Positions 53,120 through 62,322 of a stretch of 64,000 nt of DNA are shown here, piece by piece; position 1 is the first letter of the stretch; the number at the start of each line of letters is the position of its first letter. Origin of the DNA: Lewinellaceae bacterium (lineage in GTDB: Bacteria > Bacteroidota > Bacteroidia > Chitinophagales > Saprospiraceae); assembly GCA_020636045.1 (NCBI GenBank), contig JACJYP010000015.1, positions 16,076-80,075 of the forward strand, written 5' to 3'. Below the pieces are notes generated by a model. The model saw only the letters and a program-made list of their open reading frames with translations, did no database searches and was not told where the DNA came from. Both the position numbers and the translations under genes were made by a program.

Positions 53120-54850
53120 ATGATCAATACTTTGAATCTTATTTTCAGAGAATTCTCCCGAAAAACAGTTGCATTGCTCGTGATTGCCCTCGCGCTTCCC
53201 GTCATGTTGAGGTCGCAGATCAGCGGCATTCCGCTGCGCGCACCGGCTTATCATATTCTTGACCGGCTCGACATCAGCAGCGGCATACCCGGCCCGATAC
53301 ACCCGGAACTAAAATATTATCCAAGGCAATACGCGGTGGACTATGCCCTCGCGCTCGATTCCCAGGCCACCCGGCTCGGCTGGCGCGACCAGGCCGACCT
53401 GCAGTATCTGTTCGACGACAACACGGACTGCCTGCCCGACAGCAGCCACTACTGCATGCGGAACAAAAAGGGGCTGTTCAATATCTTTTATAAAACCCCG
53501 GCCAACTTTTTTGAAGTCAACGCCGGGGACTTTCGTCTGCGCGTCAACCCGATGTTCAATTTTCACATCGCACAGCAGCGCGGCGACCCGCAACTGTTAT
53601 TCCAGAACCAGCGGGGACTGGAAGTACGCGGGTCGGTGGACGGCAAGGTGCATTTTTATACCAACCTGATCGAGACCCAGGCGCGGTACGCCGACTATAT
53701 CGACCGAAGGATCGACGCATTCGAGGCCGTTCCCGGCGCCGGCAGCTTCAAAAACTATCGCCCGCGGGTGCTGGACATCGACAATGCCTACGATTTTAAT
53801 ATTGCCAACGCCTATATCAGCATACAGGCCACCCGCCACATCGGCATACAGTTCGGCCACGGCCGCCATTTCATCGGCAACGGCTATCGCTCGCTTTTTC
53901 TTTCCGATTATGCCGCCAACGGTTTTTATCTGAAGGTCAACACCCGTGTCTGGCGCCTGCATTACCAGAACCTGTTCCTGGAATTGAGCCCCGTTTCTTC
54001 GCGTCAGGTGGGCGGCAACGAACTGATCCCCAAAAAGTACGCAGCCATCCACTACCTCAACTACCGAATCACACCGCGGATCGCGGTTGGGCTATTCGAG
54101 GCGACCGTATTCAACAGAAGCCGGCAGTTCGAGTTGCAATACCTCAATCCCGTGATCCTGTACCGCACGGTGGAAGGCATGATCGGAAGCCCCGACAATG
54201 TGATCGTCGGCTTTGACGGCCGATGGAATTTCCTGAACAGGTTTCAGTTTTACTCTCAGTTACTGATCGATGAATTCCTGTTTTCAGCCGTCGTAAAACC
54301 CGAGGAAAAGGGTTGGTGGGGCAACAAGATCGGCTTCCAGACCGGTCTTAAATATGTCAATGCTTTCGGCGTCGATCACCTCGATCTGCAACTTGAATAC
54401 AATTCTGTACGTCCATATACCTATTCGCATTACGATTCCCTGAACAGCTATACACAATATAATCAAGCTTTGGCGCACCCTTTGCTGTCCAATTTCAGAG
54501 AGTTCGTCGGCCTGGTCAGGTATCAGCCCGCTCCAAAACTGACCTTGAGCGGCCGCTGGATGCATGCTTACACGGGTGAGGACCGGGATTCCGAAAATTG
54601 GGGTTCCAATCCCCTGCTGGGATATGGAAGCCGTGTACAGGATTACGGCAACGTGATCGGCCAGGGCGTTTCGGCCAACATCGACTTGCTTGGCATAGAA
54701 GCCACCTGGATGCTGTACCACAACCTGTTCGTCGATCTGAGCGTATTGCTGAGGAACAAAAACAGCGATGACGATACGCGCGACCTGAATACCAAAGTTT
54801 TCGGCATCGGCCTGCGCATGAACATCTGGAACCCGCCGCTTGATTTCTGA
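53120..54850 (+). CDS. Outer-membrane beta-barrel, Wzi/RemB-like
   Basis: From the ATG at 53120 a signal peptide is followed by a beta-rich protein of 576 residues. A characteristic segment is QFGHGRHFIGNGYRSLFLSD, and strands with alternating aromatic residues run to the end (FGIGLRMNIWNPPLDF). I relate it to the Wzi/RemB group of outer-membrane barrels that includes capsule-assembly and gliding-related proteins; this is by pattern and may be wrong at family level. It starts seven bases after the deacetylase gene, closing the four-gene operon. Confidence 0.72.
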   Translation: MINTLNLIFREFSRKTVALLVIALALPVMLRSQISGIPLRAPAYHILDRLDISSGIPGPIHPELKYYPRQYAVDYALALDSQATRLGWRDQADLQYLFDDNTDCLPDSSHYCMRNKKGLFNIFYKTPANFFEVNAGDFRLRVNPMFNFHIAQQRGDPQLLFQNQRGLEVRGSVDGKVHFYTNLIETQARYADYIDRRIDAFEAVPGAGSFKNYRPRVLDIDNAYDFNIANAYISIQATRHIGIQFGHGRHFIGNGYRSLFLSDYAANGFYLKVNTRVWRLHYQNLFLELSPVSSRQVGGNELIPKKYAAIHYLNYRITPRIAVGLFEATVFNRSRQFELQYLNPVILYRTVEGMIGSPDNVIVGFDGRWNFLNRFQFYSQLLIDEFLFSAVVKPEEKGWWGNKIGFQTGLKYVNAFGVDHLDLQLEYNSVRPYTYSHYDSLNSYTQYNQALAHPLLSNFREFVGLVRYQPAPKLTLSGRWMHAYTGEDRDSENWGSNPLLGYGSRVQDYGNVIGQGVSANIDLLGIEATWMLYHNLFVDLSVLLRNKNSDDDTRDLNTKVFGIGLRMNIWNPPLDF

Positions 54851-54862
54851 GAAAAGGCCGAT

Positions 54863-54893
54863 TTTGCGGCTTTGCCGATATTTATTAACCTTG
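54863..54893 (+). promoter_or_regulatory. Bacteroidota promoter with both elements, for wbpD
   Basis: TTTG at 54863-54866 and TAACCTTG at 54886-54893 are separated by 19 bases, the consensus spacing for the -33 and -7 elements. The -7 box has one mismatch. The ATG follows 16 bases later. This is the best complete promoter I see in the window. Confidence 0.6.
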
Positions 54894-54909
54894 TAATCAA
54901 CAAGCCAAA

Positions 54910-55488
54910 ATGGATACTTCAGCATATTTTGCACATCCTACCGCCGTCGTCGACGAAGGCGCCGTGATCGGCGCCGGTTCGAAGATCTGGCATTTCAGTC
55001 ATGTGATGCCCGGCTGCGAGATCGGCGAGCGCTGTATTCTCGGGCAAAACGTGCTGGTTTCCCCGAAAGTGAAACTGGGTCATAATGTAAAGGTGCAGAA
55101 CAACGTTTCCATCTATACCGGGGTGTATTGCGAAGACGATGTCTTTCTGGGCCCCAGTATGGTTTTCACCAATGTCATCAATCCACGCAGCTTTCTGGAG
55201 CGAAAAGAGGAGTTCAAGCCGACCCTCGTGCAAAAAGGCGCCAGCATCGGCGCCAATGCAACGGTGGTGTGTGGCGTTACGATCGGCGCCTACGCACTGA
55301 TCGGCGCCGGCGCGGTAGTCGTGAAAGATGTGCCCGCTTTTGGCCTGGTCGTCGGAAACCCGGCGCGACAGATTGGCTGGGTCAGCCGCTACGGCCACCG
55401 CCTGCATTTCAACGAGGCCGGTGAAGCGCGTTGTCCGGAAAGCGGCGAAGATTACAAACTTGAACACAACACCGTATCAATGCAATAA
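54910..55488 (+). CDS. wbpD: UDP-2-acetamido-3-amino-2,3-dideoxyglucuronate N-acetyltransferase, WbpD/WlbB type
   Basis: The 192-residue left-handed beta-helix protein has hexapeptide repeats throughout and the WbpD-specific segments GSKIWHFSHVMPGCEIGERC, YTGVYCEDDVFLGPSMVFTN, TVVCGVTIGAYALIGAGAVV and FGLVVGNPARQIGWVSRYGH. WbpD acetylates the 3-amino group of a UDP-linked diaminouronic acid. A TviB-type dehydrogenase, which makes the uronic acid, lies at 62.3-63.6 kb, and UpxY is next, so it fits a surface-polysaccharide locus. Confidence 0.9.
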   Translation: MDTSAYFAHPTAVVDEGAVIGAGSKIWHFSHVMPGCEIGERCILGQNVLVSPKVKLGHNVKVQNNVSIYTGVYCEDDVFLGPSMVFTNVINPRSFLERKEEFKPTLVQKGASIGANATVVCGVTIGAYALIGAGAVVVKDVPAFGLVVGNPARQIGWVSRYGHRLHFNEAGEARCPESGEDYKLEHNTVSMQ

Positions 55489-55539
55489 CCCTTCAGTGAC
55501 CGCCATCAGCAATACCCCCAAACTGCCGCTGCCACGATT

Positions 55540-56130
55540 ATGATACCCTCCACACAACAAATGTCTCGTACGACCGGCGACACCGGCAAAGGCGCGGGCG
55601 TTGTCAATCATCTGCAGGAAACCGAGCCGAGGTGGTTTGCCGTGCATACTCGCTCGAAAAGCGAGAAATTCGTGCAGCGCATGCTGCTCAAAAAAGGAAT
55701 ACAGGCCTGGCTGCCCCTTCAAAAACTCATGCGTCGCTACAGCCGCAGCACGCGCCTGGTGGAAAAACCCCTGATCAACTGCTACGTTTTTGTCAGGATC
55801 GTGAAAAGCGAATACCTGCCGGTATTGGAAACCGAAAACGTGGCGGGTTTCGTTAAATTCAATAAAAACCTCATCGCCATCCCGGAACCGGAGATCGAAT
55901 TACTAAAACGCGTCACGCTGGAAGACGGGCTTGATGTGGAGGCGGTACCCGGCGCCTTTATGGAAGGCGACCCGGTAGAGATCAGTGCAGGCAACCTTAC
56001 CGGCATGCAGGGTTACATCGTACAATCAGAAGGAAAACGCCGTTTTAAAGTAGCGCTGGAGCAATTGGGATACAGCCTGCTGATCACGGTAGACGCTGCA
56101 TTCTTGCAGAAAACACACTGGAGCGGATAA
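55540..56130 (+). CDS. UpxY/NusG-like transcription antiterminator
   Basis: The NGN domain is clear (EPRWFAVHTRSKSEKFVQRM, NCYVFVRIVKSEYLPVLETE) and is followed by a KOW-like segment (EGDPVEISAGNLTGMQGYIV). UpxY proteins of Bacteroides bind RNA polymerase at capsule operons and let it read through the leader. The gene lies after wbpD and ahead of cyclase and metH genes that are not polysaccharide genes, so which transcript it acts on is unclear. A second Met eight codons in is an alternative start. Confidence 0.88.
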   Translation: MIPSTQQMSRTTGDTGKGAGVVNHLQETEPRWFAVHTRSKSEKFVQRMLLKKGIQAWLPLQKLMRRYSRSTRLVEKPLINCYVFVRIVKSEYLPVLETENVAGFVKFNKNLIAIPEPEIELLKRVTLEDGLDVEAVPGAFMEGDPVEISAGNLTGMQGYIVQSEGKRRFKVALEQLGYSLLITVDAAFLQKTHWSG

Positions 56131-56186
56131 GACAAAACCGGTAAATACACACGCTTACCCGAAATCTTGTATGTAAAACAAACGGA

Positions 56187-57662
56187 ATGGAATTGTTGAT
56201 CAATCATTTCATCCGGTTTGCCGGAAAAGTGGGCGTCGGCATCAACGATACCGAAGATGTACGCATCCGGAAGCAGACGCTGACCATGATCTCCGTGCTG
56301 ATCAGCGCGGCCGGTCTGGTGTGGGGAAGTATGTACGCAGCCCTGGGGCTGCCGGTGACGGCCATGTTCCCGTACGCGTATTCCTTATTGATGGGCCTCG
56401 CCATCATCATTTTTCACAATACCAAGAATTTCAGCCTGCTCCTGAATACCGAGCTCGTGCTGATCCTGCTGCTCCCGTTCTTCGTACAGTGGAGCATCGG
56501 CGGTTTTGCAGCATCGGGAGTAGTCATGCTTTGGGCGATCCTTTCACCGATGGGCGCCCTGCTCTTCCGCGGCATACGCCACGCCATTTTCTGGTTTTCG
56601 GTCTATATCTTCCTGACCGTCGCCTCCATATATTTCGAGCAGTTCCTCGATCTACCCCGGCCTACTATATCCAGCCCGATCAACCTCATCTTTTTTGTGA
56701 TGAACATCGCGACGGTATCGGTCATTACCTTTTCGTCGGTTTTGCATTTCGTGAGCGAACAAAAGAAGATCAAACAGCGGAACGAGGAGTACCTCGTCAT
56801 TACCCAGCAAAACCAGGAAGAGATCGAAAAGAAAAACAGGCAACTCGAACGCCTGTCCAACCAGCTGTCGAAATACCTCTCGCCCCAGGTGTACCGCTCC
56901 GTATTCCTGGGCAAGGAGGTGCGCCATGAAACCTACCGCAAAAAACTGACGGTCTTCTTCTCCGATATCAAGGAGTTTACAGACATCACCGACAGCATGG
57001 AGTCCGAATCGCTGGCCAACCTGCTCAATAATTACCTCAACGAAATGGCGCGCATCGCCCTGCAATACGGCGGCACGATCGACAAATTCATGGGCGACGC
57101 CATCATGGTCTTTTTCGGCGACCCGGAATCGAAAGGCGACAAGGAAGATGCCCTGAACTGCGTGCTGATGGCCATAGAAATGCGCAGCCGGATGGAAGAA
57201 CTCAGGCAGGAATGGATCAACGACGGCTACCCCCATGCCCTGCATATCCGCATGGGCATCAATACGGGCTATTGCACGGTCGGCAATTTCGGGTCTGAAG
57301 ACCGCATGGATTATACCATCATCGGCGGCCAGGTCAATATCGCCAGCCGCCTGGAAGCGCTTTCGGAGCCCGACCAGATCCTGATCTCGCACGAAACCTA
57401 TTCCCTGGTGAAAGACCGCGTGGTCTGCCAACCCCTCGGAGAGATCACCGTGCGCGGGGTACGGTACCCCGTCAAAACGTACTCCGTTGTCGGGTTGCAG
57501 GACCTTTCGTCCGGCGGCGACGGGCATATTCGACTTCGGGAAAAAGGCATGGTCGTGGATGTCGACATGAACACCATCGATCCCGACCAGGCGCTGCAAT
57601 ACCTCCGCGCCCTGATCGGCAATATGGAGTCGAAAATTCAGGAACCGGAACAGGGGGACTGA
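56187..57662 (+). CDS. Membrane-bound class III adenylate cyclase
   Basis: Six membrane helices span residues ~33-188, then a coiled-coil linker (about 190-230) and a class III cyclase domain. The metal-binding Asp260 (FFSDIKEFT) and Asp304 (KFMGDAIMVF), the adenine-selecting Lys300 and Asp375, and the transition-state residues Asn384 and Arg388 are all present, so it should make cAMP and not cGMP. The membrane part may sense a signal. It lies between UpxY and metH on the same strand, with no clear promoter of its own. Confidence 0.93.
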   Translation: MELLINHFIRFAGKVGVGINDTEDVRIRKQTLTMISVLISAAGLVWGSMYAALGLPVTAMFPYAYSLLMGLAIIIFHNTKNFSLLLNTELVLILLLPFFVQWSIGGFAASGVVMLWAILSPMGALLFRGIRHAIFWFSVYIFLTVASIYFEQFLDLPRPTISSPINLIFFVMNIATVSVITFSSVLHFVSEQKKIKQRNEEYLVITQQNQEEIEKKNRQLERLSNQLSKYLSPQVYRSVFLGKEVRHETYRKKLTVFFSDIKEFTDITDSMESESLANLLNNYLNEMARIALQYGGTIDKFMGDAIMVFFGDPESKGDKEDALNCVLMAIEMRSRMEELRQEWINDGYPHALHIRMGINTGYCTVGNFGSEDRMDYTIIGGQVNIASRLEALSEPDQILISHETYSLVKDRVVCQPLGEITVRGVRYPVKTYSVVGLQDLSSGGDGHIRLREKGMVVDVDMNTIDPDQALQYLRALIGNMESKIQEPEQGD

Positions 57663-57683
57663 ACATCGGCGCCGGGCATTCGT

Positions 57684-57691
57684 TACCTTTG
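57684..57691 (+). promoter_or_regulatory. Bacteroidota-type promoter -7 element (TACCTTTG) for metH
   Basis: A perfect TAnnTTTG match lies 27 bases before the TTG start of metH, so the leader would be only ~20 bases and leaves no room for a cobalamin riboswitch. Confidence 0.55.
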
Positions 57692-57717
57692 CATTAAATT
57701 TTATTGACTCACCAAAC

Positions 57718-60700
57718 TTGAACGACGCTTTCAACAACGACATTCTCACTCAACTCACCGCAGCAGTTCAATCGCGCATTCTCGTCATCGATGGCGCGAT
57801 GGGCACCATGATCCAGCGGTATGAACTGACCGAAAACGATTTTCGCGGCGAACGCTTCCGGCAGCATTCCAAAGACCTGCAAGGCAACAATGACCTGCTC
57901 TGCCTGACGCGACCCGATGTGATCGGCGCTATCCACCGTGCCTACCTCGAAGCAGGCGCCGACATTATCGAAACCAATACTTTCAATGCCACTGCCATCT
58001 CGCAGGCGGACTACGAGATGCCGGAAGGCGTTTCCTACGACATCAATCTTGCGGCAGCACGCATCGCGCGGCAGGCCGTCGATGCGTTTATGGCAGAAAA
58101 CGGCGAGCGCTCGCCGCGATTTGTCGCCGGCGCCATCGGCCCCCTGAACAAGACCCTGTCGATGTCGCCGGACGTCAACAACCCCGGCTACCGTGCCCTG
58201 CATTTCGATGAAGCGAGGGCGGCCTATGCCGAGCAGGTGCGCGGTCTGATCGACGGCGGCGCCGATATCCTGCTCGTCGAGACCATTTTCGATACCCTGA
58301 ATGCAAAAGCAGCCTTGTTCGCCATCGACGAGGTATCGGAAGAAAAAGGCGTAAAACTGCCCGTGATGATCTCCGGCACCATCACCGATGCCTCCGGGCG
58401 CACCCTGAGCGGACAAACAGTGGAGGCATTCTGGATATCCGTCAAACATGCGCGGCCCTTCTCCGTGGGCCTCAACTGCGCGCTTGGCGCCGAGGAAATG
58501 CGGCCCCACCTGGAGGCGCTGTCCGGCATCGCCGATTGTTATATCAGCGCTTACCCGAACGCGGGTCTGCCCAATGAATTCGGCGAATACGACCAGACGC
58601 CGCACGAGATGTGCGGATTCGTAGAAGAATTTGCCGCTTCCGGCTTTGTCAACATCGTCGGCGGCTGCTGCGGCACCACGCCCGGGCATATCCGCGATAT
58701 CGCCGGCCATGTAAAAAATATCGCGCCGCGCAAGCCGGCCGCAACTTCGAAATACAGCATGTACAGCGGTCTGGAGCCGTTGATCGTGCGGGAAAATTCC
58801 AATTTCATCAATATCGGTGAACGCACCAACGTGACCGGTTCTGCCAGGTTTGCCCAACTCATCAAAACCGGCAAGTTCGGAGAAGCGCTCAGCGTGGCGC
58901 GCCAGCAAGTGGAAGGCGGCGCACAGGTGATCGACGTTAATATGGACGAAGGATTACTCGACTCCGAAAAGGCCATGGTCGATTTTTTGAACCTGCTCGC
59001 TTCCGAACCTGACATTGCCAAATTACCGGTCATGGTGGACTCCTCCAAATTCCAGGTGATCGAAGCCGGTCTGAAATGCCTGCAAGGGAAGAGCATCGTT
59101 AATTCCATTTCCATGAAAGAAGGGGAAGCGGAATTTATGCGGCAGGCCAAAATTTGCCGACGCTACGGCGCGGCAGTGGTGGTGATGGCCTTCGACGAAA
59201 AGGGCCAGGCGGAAACCGTGGAGCGCAAAGTGAATATATGCCAGCGCGCGTACCGCATTCTGACGGAAAAACTCGATTTCGACCCGGGGGACATCATTTT
59301 CGACCCCAATATTTTCGCCGTCGCGACCGGCATAGAGGAACACAACAACTACGCCATCAACTACATCGAGGCTACGAGGCAGATCAAACAACTGTGCCCC
59401 GGCGCCAAGATCAGCGGCGGCGTGAGCAATCTTTCCTTCTCCTTCCGAGGTAACAACGCCGTGCGCGAAGCCATGCACTCGGCATTCCTTTACCACGCCA
59501 TCCAGGCGGGCATGGACATGGGCATCGTGAACGCCGGGATGATAGAAGTGTATGAAGAGATACCCAAGGATCTGTTACGGCATATTGAAGATGTTTTGTT
59601 CAACCGTAGTCCCGACGCAACGGAAGAACTGGTCAAACTCGCCGAATCGTTCAAATCCACCGGTGGGAAAAGCATCGGCGAAGACCTTTCGTGGCGCGAT
59701 GCCGGGGTTAAGGAACGCATCACCCACGCCCTCGTCAAAGGCATCGACAAGTTCATCGAATCCGACACCGAGGAAGCGCGACAGCAATACCCTGCCCCGC
59801 TCGAAGTGATCGAAGGACCGCTGATGGACGGCATGAACGTCGTCGGCGATCTTTTTGGCGCGGGTAAAATGTTCCTGCCGCAGGTGGTCAAGTCCGCCCG
59901 CGTCATGAAAAAGGCGGTCGCCTACCTGACGCCGTTCATCGAAGCGGAAAAAAACGCTTCCGGAGCGCGCGCCAAAGGAAAGATACTGCTCGCGACGGTC
60001 AAAGGCGACGTACACGACATCGGGAAGAACATCGTCGGCGTGGTACTGGGCTGTAATAACTACGAGATCGTGGACCTCGGCGTCATGGTGCCTGCCGACA
60101 AGATCCTGAAAACCGCCCTCGAAGAACAGGTGGATGTGATCGGCCTTTCCGGCCTCATCACCCCTTCGCTCGACGAAATGGTGCATGTCGCCCGGGAAAT
60201 GCAACGCCTGAACATCAGATTACCCCTGCTGATCGGCGGCGCCACCACCTCGAAAACCCATACGGCCGTCAAGGTAGAGCCTCAATACTCGAACGCGCCG
60301 GTCGTGCACGTACTCGACGCCAGCCGCAGCGTGGCCGTGGTCAGCGCCTTGCTGACGAAGAACAAAACCGATCATGCGCAATTCAGACAGAAGGTCAAAG
60401 AAGAATACGAACAGATCCGCATTCAACGCGCCGGCAGGCAGGCCTCCAAGGAATACCGCAGCCTCGCCGACGCCCGCGCACATCGATTTCAACCCGACTG
60501 GTCGTCCTACGAAGCTCCGAAGCCGCAGATGACCGGCGTCCGCCGTTTCGACGACTACTCCCTCGAAGAGTTGTCGGAATACATCGACTGGACGCCTTTT
60601 TTCCAGAGCTGGCAACTGGCCGGCAAGTTTCCCGCCATCCTCGACGACGAAGTGGTGGGCACGGAAGCAAAAAAACTGTACCACGACGCGCAGGCCATGC

Positions 60701-61446
60701 TCCGGCAGATCATCGATGAAAAATGGCTGACCGCGCGCGGCGTGATCGGACTGTTCCCGGCCAATGTCGTAGAAGGCGACAGCATCCGCGTTTTTGAAGA
60801 TGACAGCCGCACGGCCGTTTGCTGCACGCTGCACCACCTGCGTCAGCAAAACCTCAAGGCGCCCGGTCAGCCCAACTATTGCCTCAGCGACTTCATCGCA
60901 CCGCTCGACGAACAAGGCAAGGCATCCAAACCGGATTTCCTCGGCGCCTTTGCCGTCACCGCCGGCATCGGTATCGAAGAACACATCCGCCGTTTCGAAG
61001 CGGCGCACGACGACTATTCGGCCATTCTGCTCAAAGCGCTGGCCGATCGCCTGGCAGAAGCCTTCGCCGAACGCATGCACGAGCGTGTCCGCAAGGAGTT
61101 CTGGGGTTATGCTTCTTCCGAATCACTCGACAACCAGGACCTCATCGCAGAAAAATACCGCGGCATCCGCCCGGCTCCCGGTTACCCGGCCTGCCCGGAG
61201 CACACCGAAAAACGCAGCCTCTGGCAACTGCTGGAACCCGATAAATCGGGCATCACCCTCACCGAAAGTTTTGCCATGTACCCGGCAGCCGCGGTCAGCG
61301 GATGGTATTTCAGTCACCCGGAATCGAAATATTTCGGCCTCGGCCAGATCGGAAAAGACCAGGTGGAAGATTACGCCCGCCGCAAAGGCATGTCGCTCCA
61401 GGAAGCGGAGCGCTGGCTGGCGCCGGTACTGAATTACGATCCGTAG
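57718..61446 (+). CDS. metH: Cobalamin-dependent methionine synthase
   Basis: The full-length 1242-residue protein has all four modules in order: the homocysteine domain with zinc ligands Cys254 (GLNCALG), Cys317 and Cys318 (GGCCGTTPG); the pterin domain starting INIGERTNVTGSARF; the cobalamin domain with the axial His766 in DVHDIGKN; and the SAM-activation domain (GIGIEEHIRRFEAAHDDYSA and HPESKYFGLGQIGKDQVEDY). It methylates homocysteine using methyltetrahydrofolate and B12. The start is TTG; there is no upstream ATG after the promoter. The stop codon touches a GCAGT-based repeat element. Confidence 0.97.
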   Translation: MNDAFNNDILTQLTAAVQSRILVIDGAMGTMIQRYELTENDFRGERFRQHSKDLQGNNDLLCLTRPDVIGAIHRAYLEAGADIIETNTFNATAISQADYEMPEGVSYDINLAAARIARQAVDAFMAENGERSPRFVAGAIGPLNKTLSMSPDVNNPGYRALHFDEARAAYAEQVRGLIDGGADILLVETIFDTLNAKAALFAIDEVSEEKGVKLPVMISGTITDASGRTLSGQTVEAFWISVKHARPFSVGLNCALGAEEMRPHLEALSGIADCYISAYPNAGLPNEFGEYDQTPHEMCGFVEEFAASGFVNIVGGCCGTTPGHIRDIAGHVKNIAPRKPAATSKYSMYSGLEPLIVRENSNFINIGERTNVTGSARFAQLIKTGKFGEALSVARQQVEGGAQVIDVNMDEGLLDSEKAMVDFLNLLASEPDIAKLPVMVDSSKFQVIEAGLKCLQGKSIVNSISMKEGEAEFMRQAKICRRYGAAVVVMAFDEKGQAETVERKVNICQRAYRILTEKLDFDPGDIIFDPNIFAVATGIEEHNNYAINYIEATRQIKQLCPGAKISGGVSNLSFSFRGNNAVREAMHSAFLYHAIQAGMDMGIVNAGMIEVYEEIPKDLLRHIEDVLFNRSPDATEELVKLAESFKSTGGKSIGEDLSWRDAGVKERITHALVKGIDKFIESDTEEARQQYPAPLEVIEGPLMDGMNVVGDLFGAGKMFLPQVVKSARVMKKAVAYLTPFIEAEKNASGARAKGKILLATVKGDVHDIGKNIVGVVLGCNNYEIVDLGVMVPADKILKTALEEQVDVIGLSGLITPSLDEMVHVAREMQRLNIRLPLLIGGATTSKTHTAVKVEPQYSNAPVVHVLDASRSVAVVSALLTKNKTDHAQFRQKVKEEYEQIRIQRAGRQASKEYRSLADARAHRFQPDWSSYEAPKPQMTGVRRFDDYSLEELSEYIDWTPFFQSWQLAGKFPAILDDEVVGTEAKKLYHDAQAMLRQIIDEKWLTARGVIGLFPANVVEGDSIRVFEDDSRTAVCCTLHHLRQQNLKAPGQPNYCLSDFIAPLDEQGKASKPDFLGAFAVTAGIGIEEHIRRFEAAHDDYSAILLKALADRLAEAFAERMHERVRKEFWGYASSESLDNQDLIAEKYRGIRPAPGYPACPEHTEKRSLWQLLEPDKSGITLTESFAMYPAAAVSGWYFSHPESKYFGLGQIGKDQVEDYARRKGMSLQEAERWLAPVLNYDP

Positions 61447-61648
61447 GCAGTATGCAGTAGCAGTAGCAGTGGCAGTGGCAGTTGGAAGTCGTTTAGTGCA
61501 TGCCACAATCGCAGAGATGGGTTTTGCACCAAAGCATTAGATATTTTGCTCAACAGAAGACATATCCTGGAATAGCAGAATTCCTCCATTTTACTCCCAC
61601 TGCTACTGCATACTGCCACTGCATACTGCCATTGCATTCTGCTACTGG
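61446..61648. repeat. GCAGT-based repeat element with 19-bp perfect inverted repeat, after metH
   Basis: GCAGT units fill 61446-61485, and their inverted counterpart (CTACTGC/ATACTGCC units) fills 61597-61648. The 19 bases at 61446-61464 are repeated in perfect inverted orientation at 61599-61617, 134 bases apart. The element begins at the last base of the metH stop codon. The spacer has no gene. It may be a REP- or MITE-like intergenic element; a related motif follows the redoxin gene at 44.3 kb. Confidence 0.82.
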
Positions 61649-61714
61649 AATGCCGTCTGTTTGACACAAGCGCAAAAAAACGGTCGGCATCCTTTCCTGC
61701 TACGCAAGTTTGAG

Positions 61715-61722
61715 TAATTTTG
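61715..61722 (+). promoter_or_regulatory. Bacteroidota-type promoter -7 element (TAATTTTG)
   Basis: A TAnnTTTG match lies 17 bases before the ATG of the winged-helix/nucleotidyltransferase gene, with TTTC at 61693-61696 as a possible weak -33 element. It would drive that gene and the tviB-like gene. Confidence 0.5.
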
Positions 61723-61738
61723 CTGCTCAATTTTGAGC

Positions 61739-62293
61739 ATGATCGACGCACTCATCTCCTCCAAAACGCGCATCAAACTGTTGCTGAAGTTCTTCCTGAA
61801 CAGCCATGCCACGGCCTATCTGCGCAGCCTGGAAAGCGAATTCGGAGAATCGTCGAACGGTATCCGGCTGGAACTCAACCGTTTGGAAAAAGCCGGACTG
61901 CTGTGCTCGGAAAGCGAAGGCAACAAAAAGATCTTTCGCGCCAACACCACCCATCCGCTTTTCAGCGAGATCCACAACATCGTCATGAAGCATATCGGCC
62001 TCGACCAGGTCGTGGAAAACGTGATCCGTCGCCTGGGCGATGTGCAACGCGTGTATCTGGTCGGCGATTTTTCAAAAGGCATCAATAGCCAGGTGATCGA
62101 CCTGATCTTCATCGGCGATTTTGATAAAACCTATCTGACCTCGCTTGTGGAGAAAGCAGAAACCATTGTCGGCCGGAAGATCCGCTACCTGATCTACCAC
62201 TCCGCCGAAGCGGATGCGATCGAATGGAACCGCTACAATCCCGAACCGCTCCTGCTCTGGAGTCAGGATACCGATTCCCCCCACATTAAATAA
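61739..62293 (+). CDS. Winged-helix protein fused to a degenerate nucleotidyltransferase-like domain
   Basis: Residues ~1-80 look like a winged-helix DNA-binding domain (RIKLLLKFFLNSHATAYLRS, GIRLELNRLEKAGLLCSES). Residues ~95-184 resemble a minimal nucleotidyltransferase fold (YLVGDFSKGINSQVIDLIFI), but the usual GS motif reads GD and the DxD reads DLI, so catalysis is unlikely. The gene ends 29 bases before the tviB-like gene and probably shares its transcript, so a regulatory role in polysaccharide synthesis is a reasonable inference. I use the ATG at 61739; a TTG two codons earlier is possible. Confidence 0.75.
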   Translation: MIDALISSKTRIKLLLKFFLNSHATAYLRSLESEFGESSNGIRLELNRLEKAGLLCSESEGNKKIFRANTTHPLFSEIHNIVMKHIGLDQVVENVIRRLGDVQRVYLVGDFSKGINSQVIDLIFIGDFDKTYLTSLVEKAETIVGRKIRYLIYHSAEADAIEWNRYNPEPLLLWSQDTDSPHIK

Positions 62294-62322
62294 CTGGATG
62301 CAAAAACTTAATCTAATCGAAC

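Noticed and set aside
57663..57717. Cobalamin riboswitch before metH
   Set aside because: Only about 55 bases lie between the cyclase stop and the start codon, with the promoter inside them; there is no space for the riboswitch.
57709..58908. 399-residue minus-strand open frame opposite the start of metH
   Set aside because: metH motifs are continuous on the plus strand; no motif on the other.
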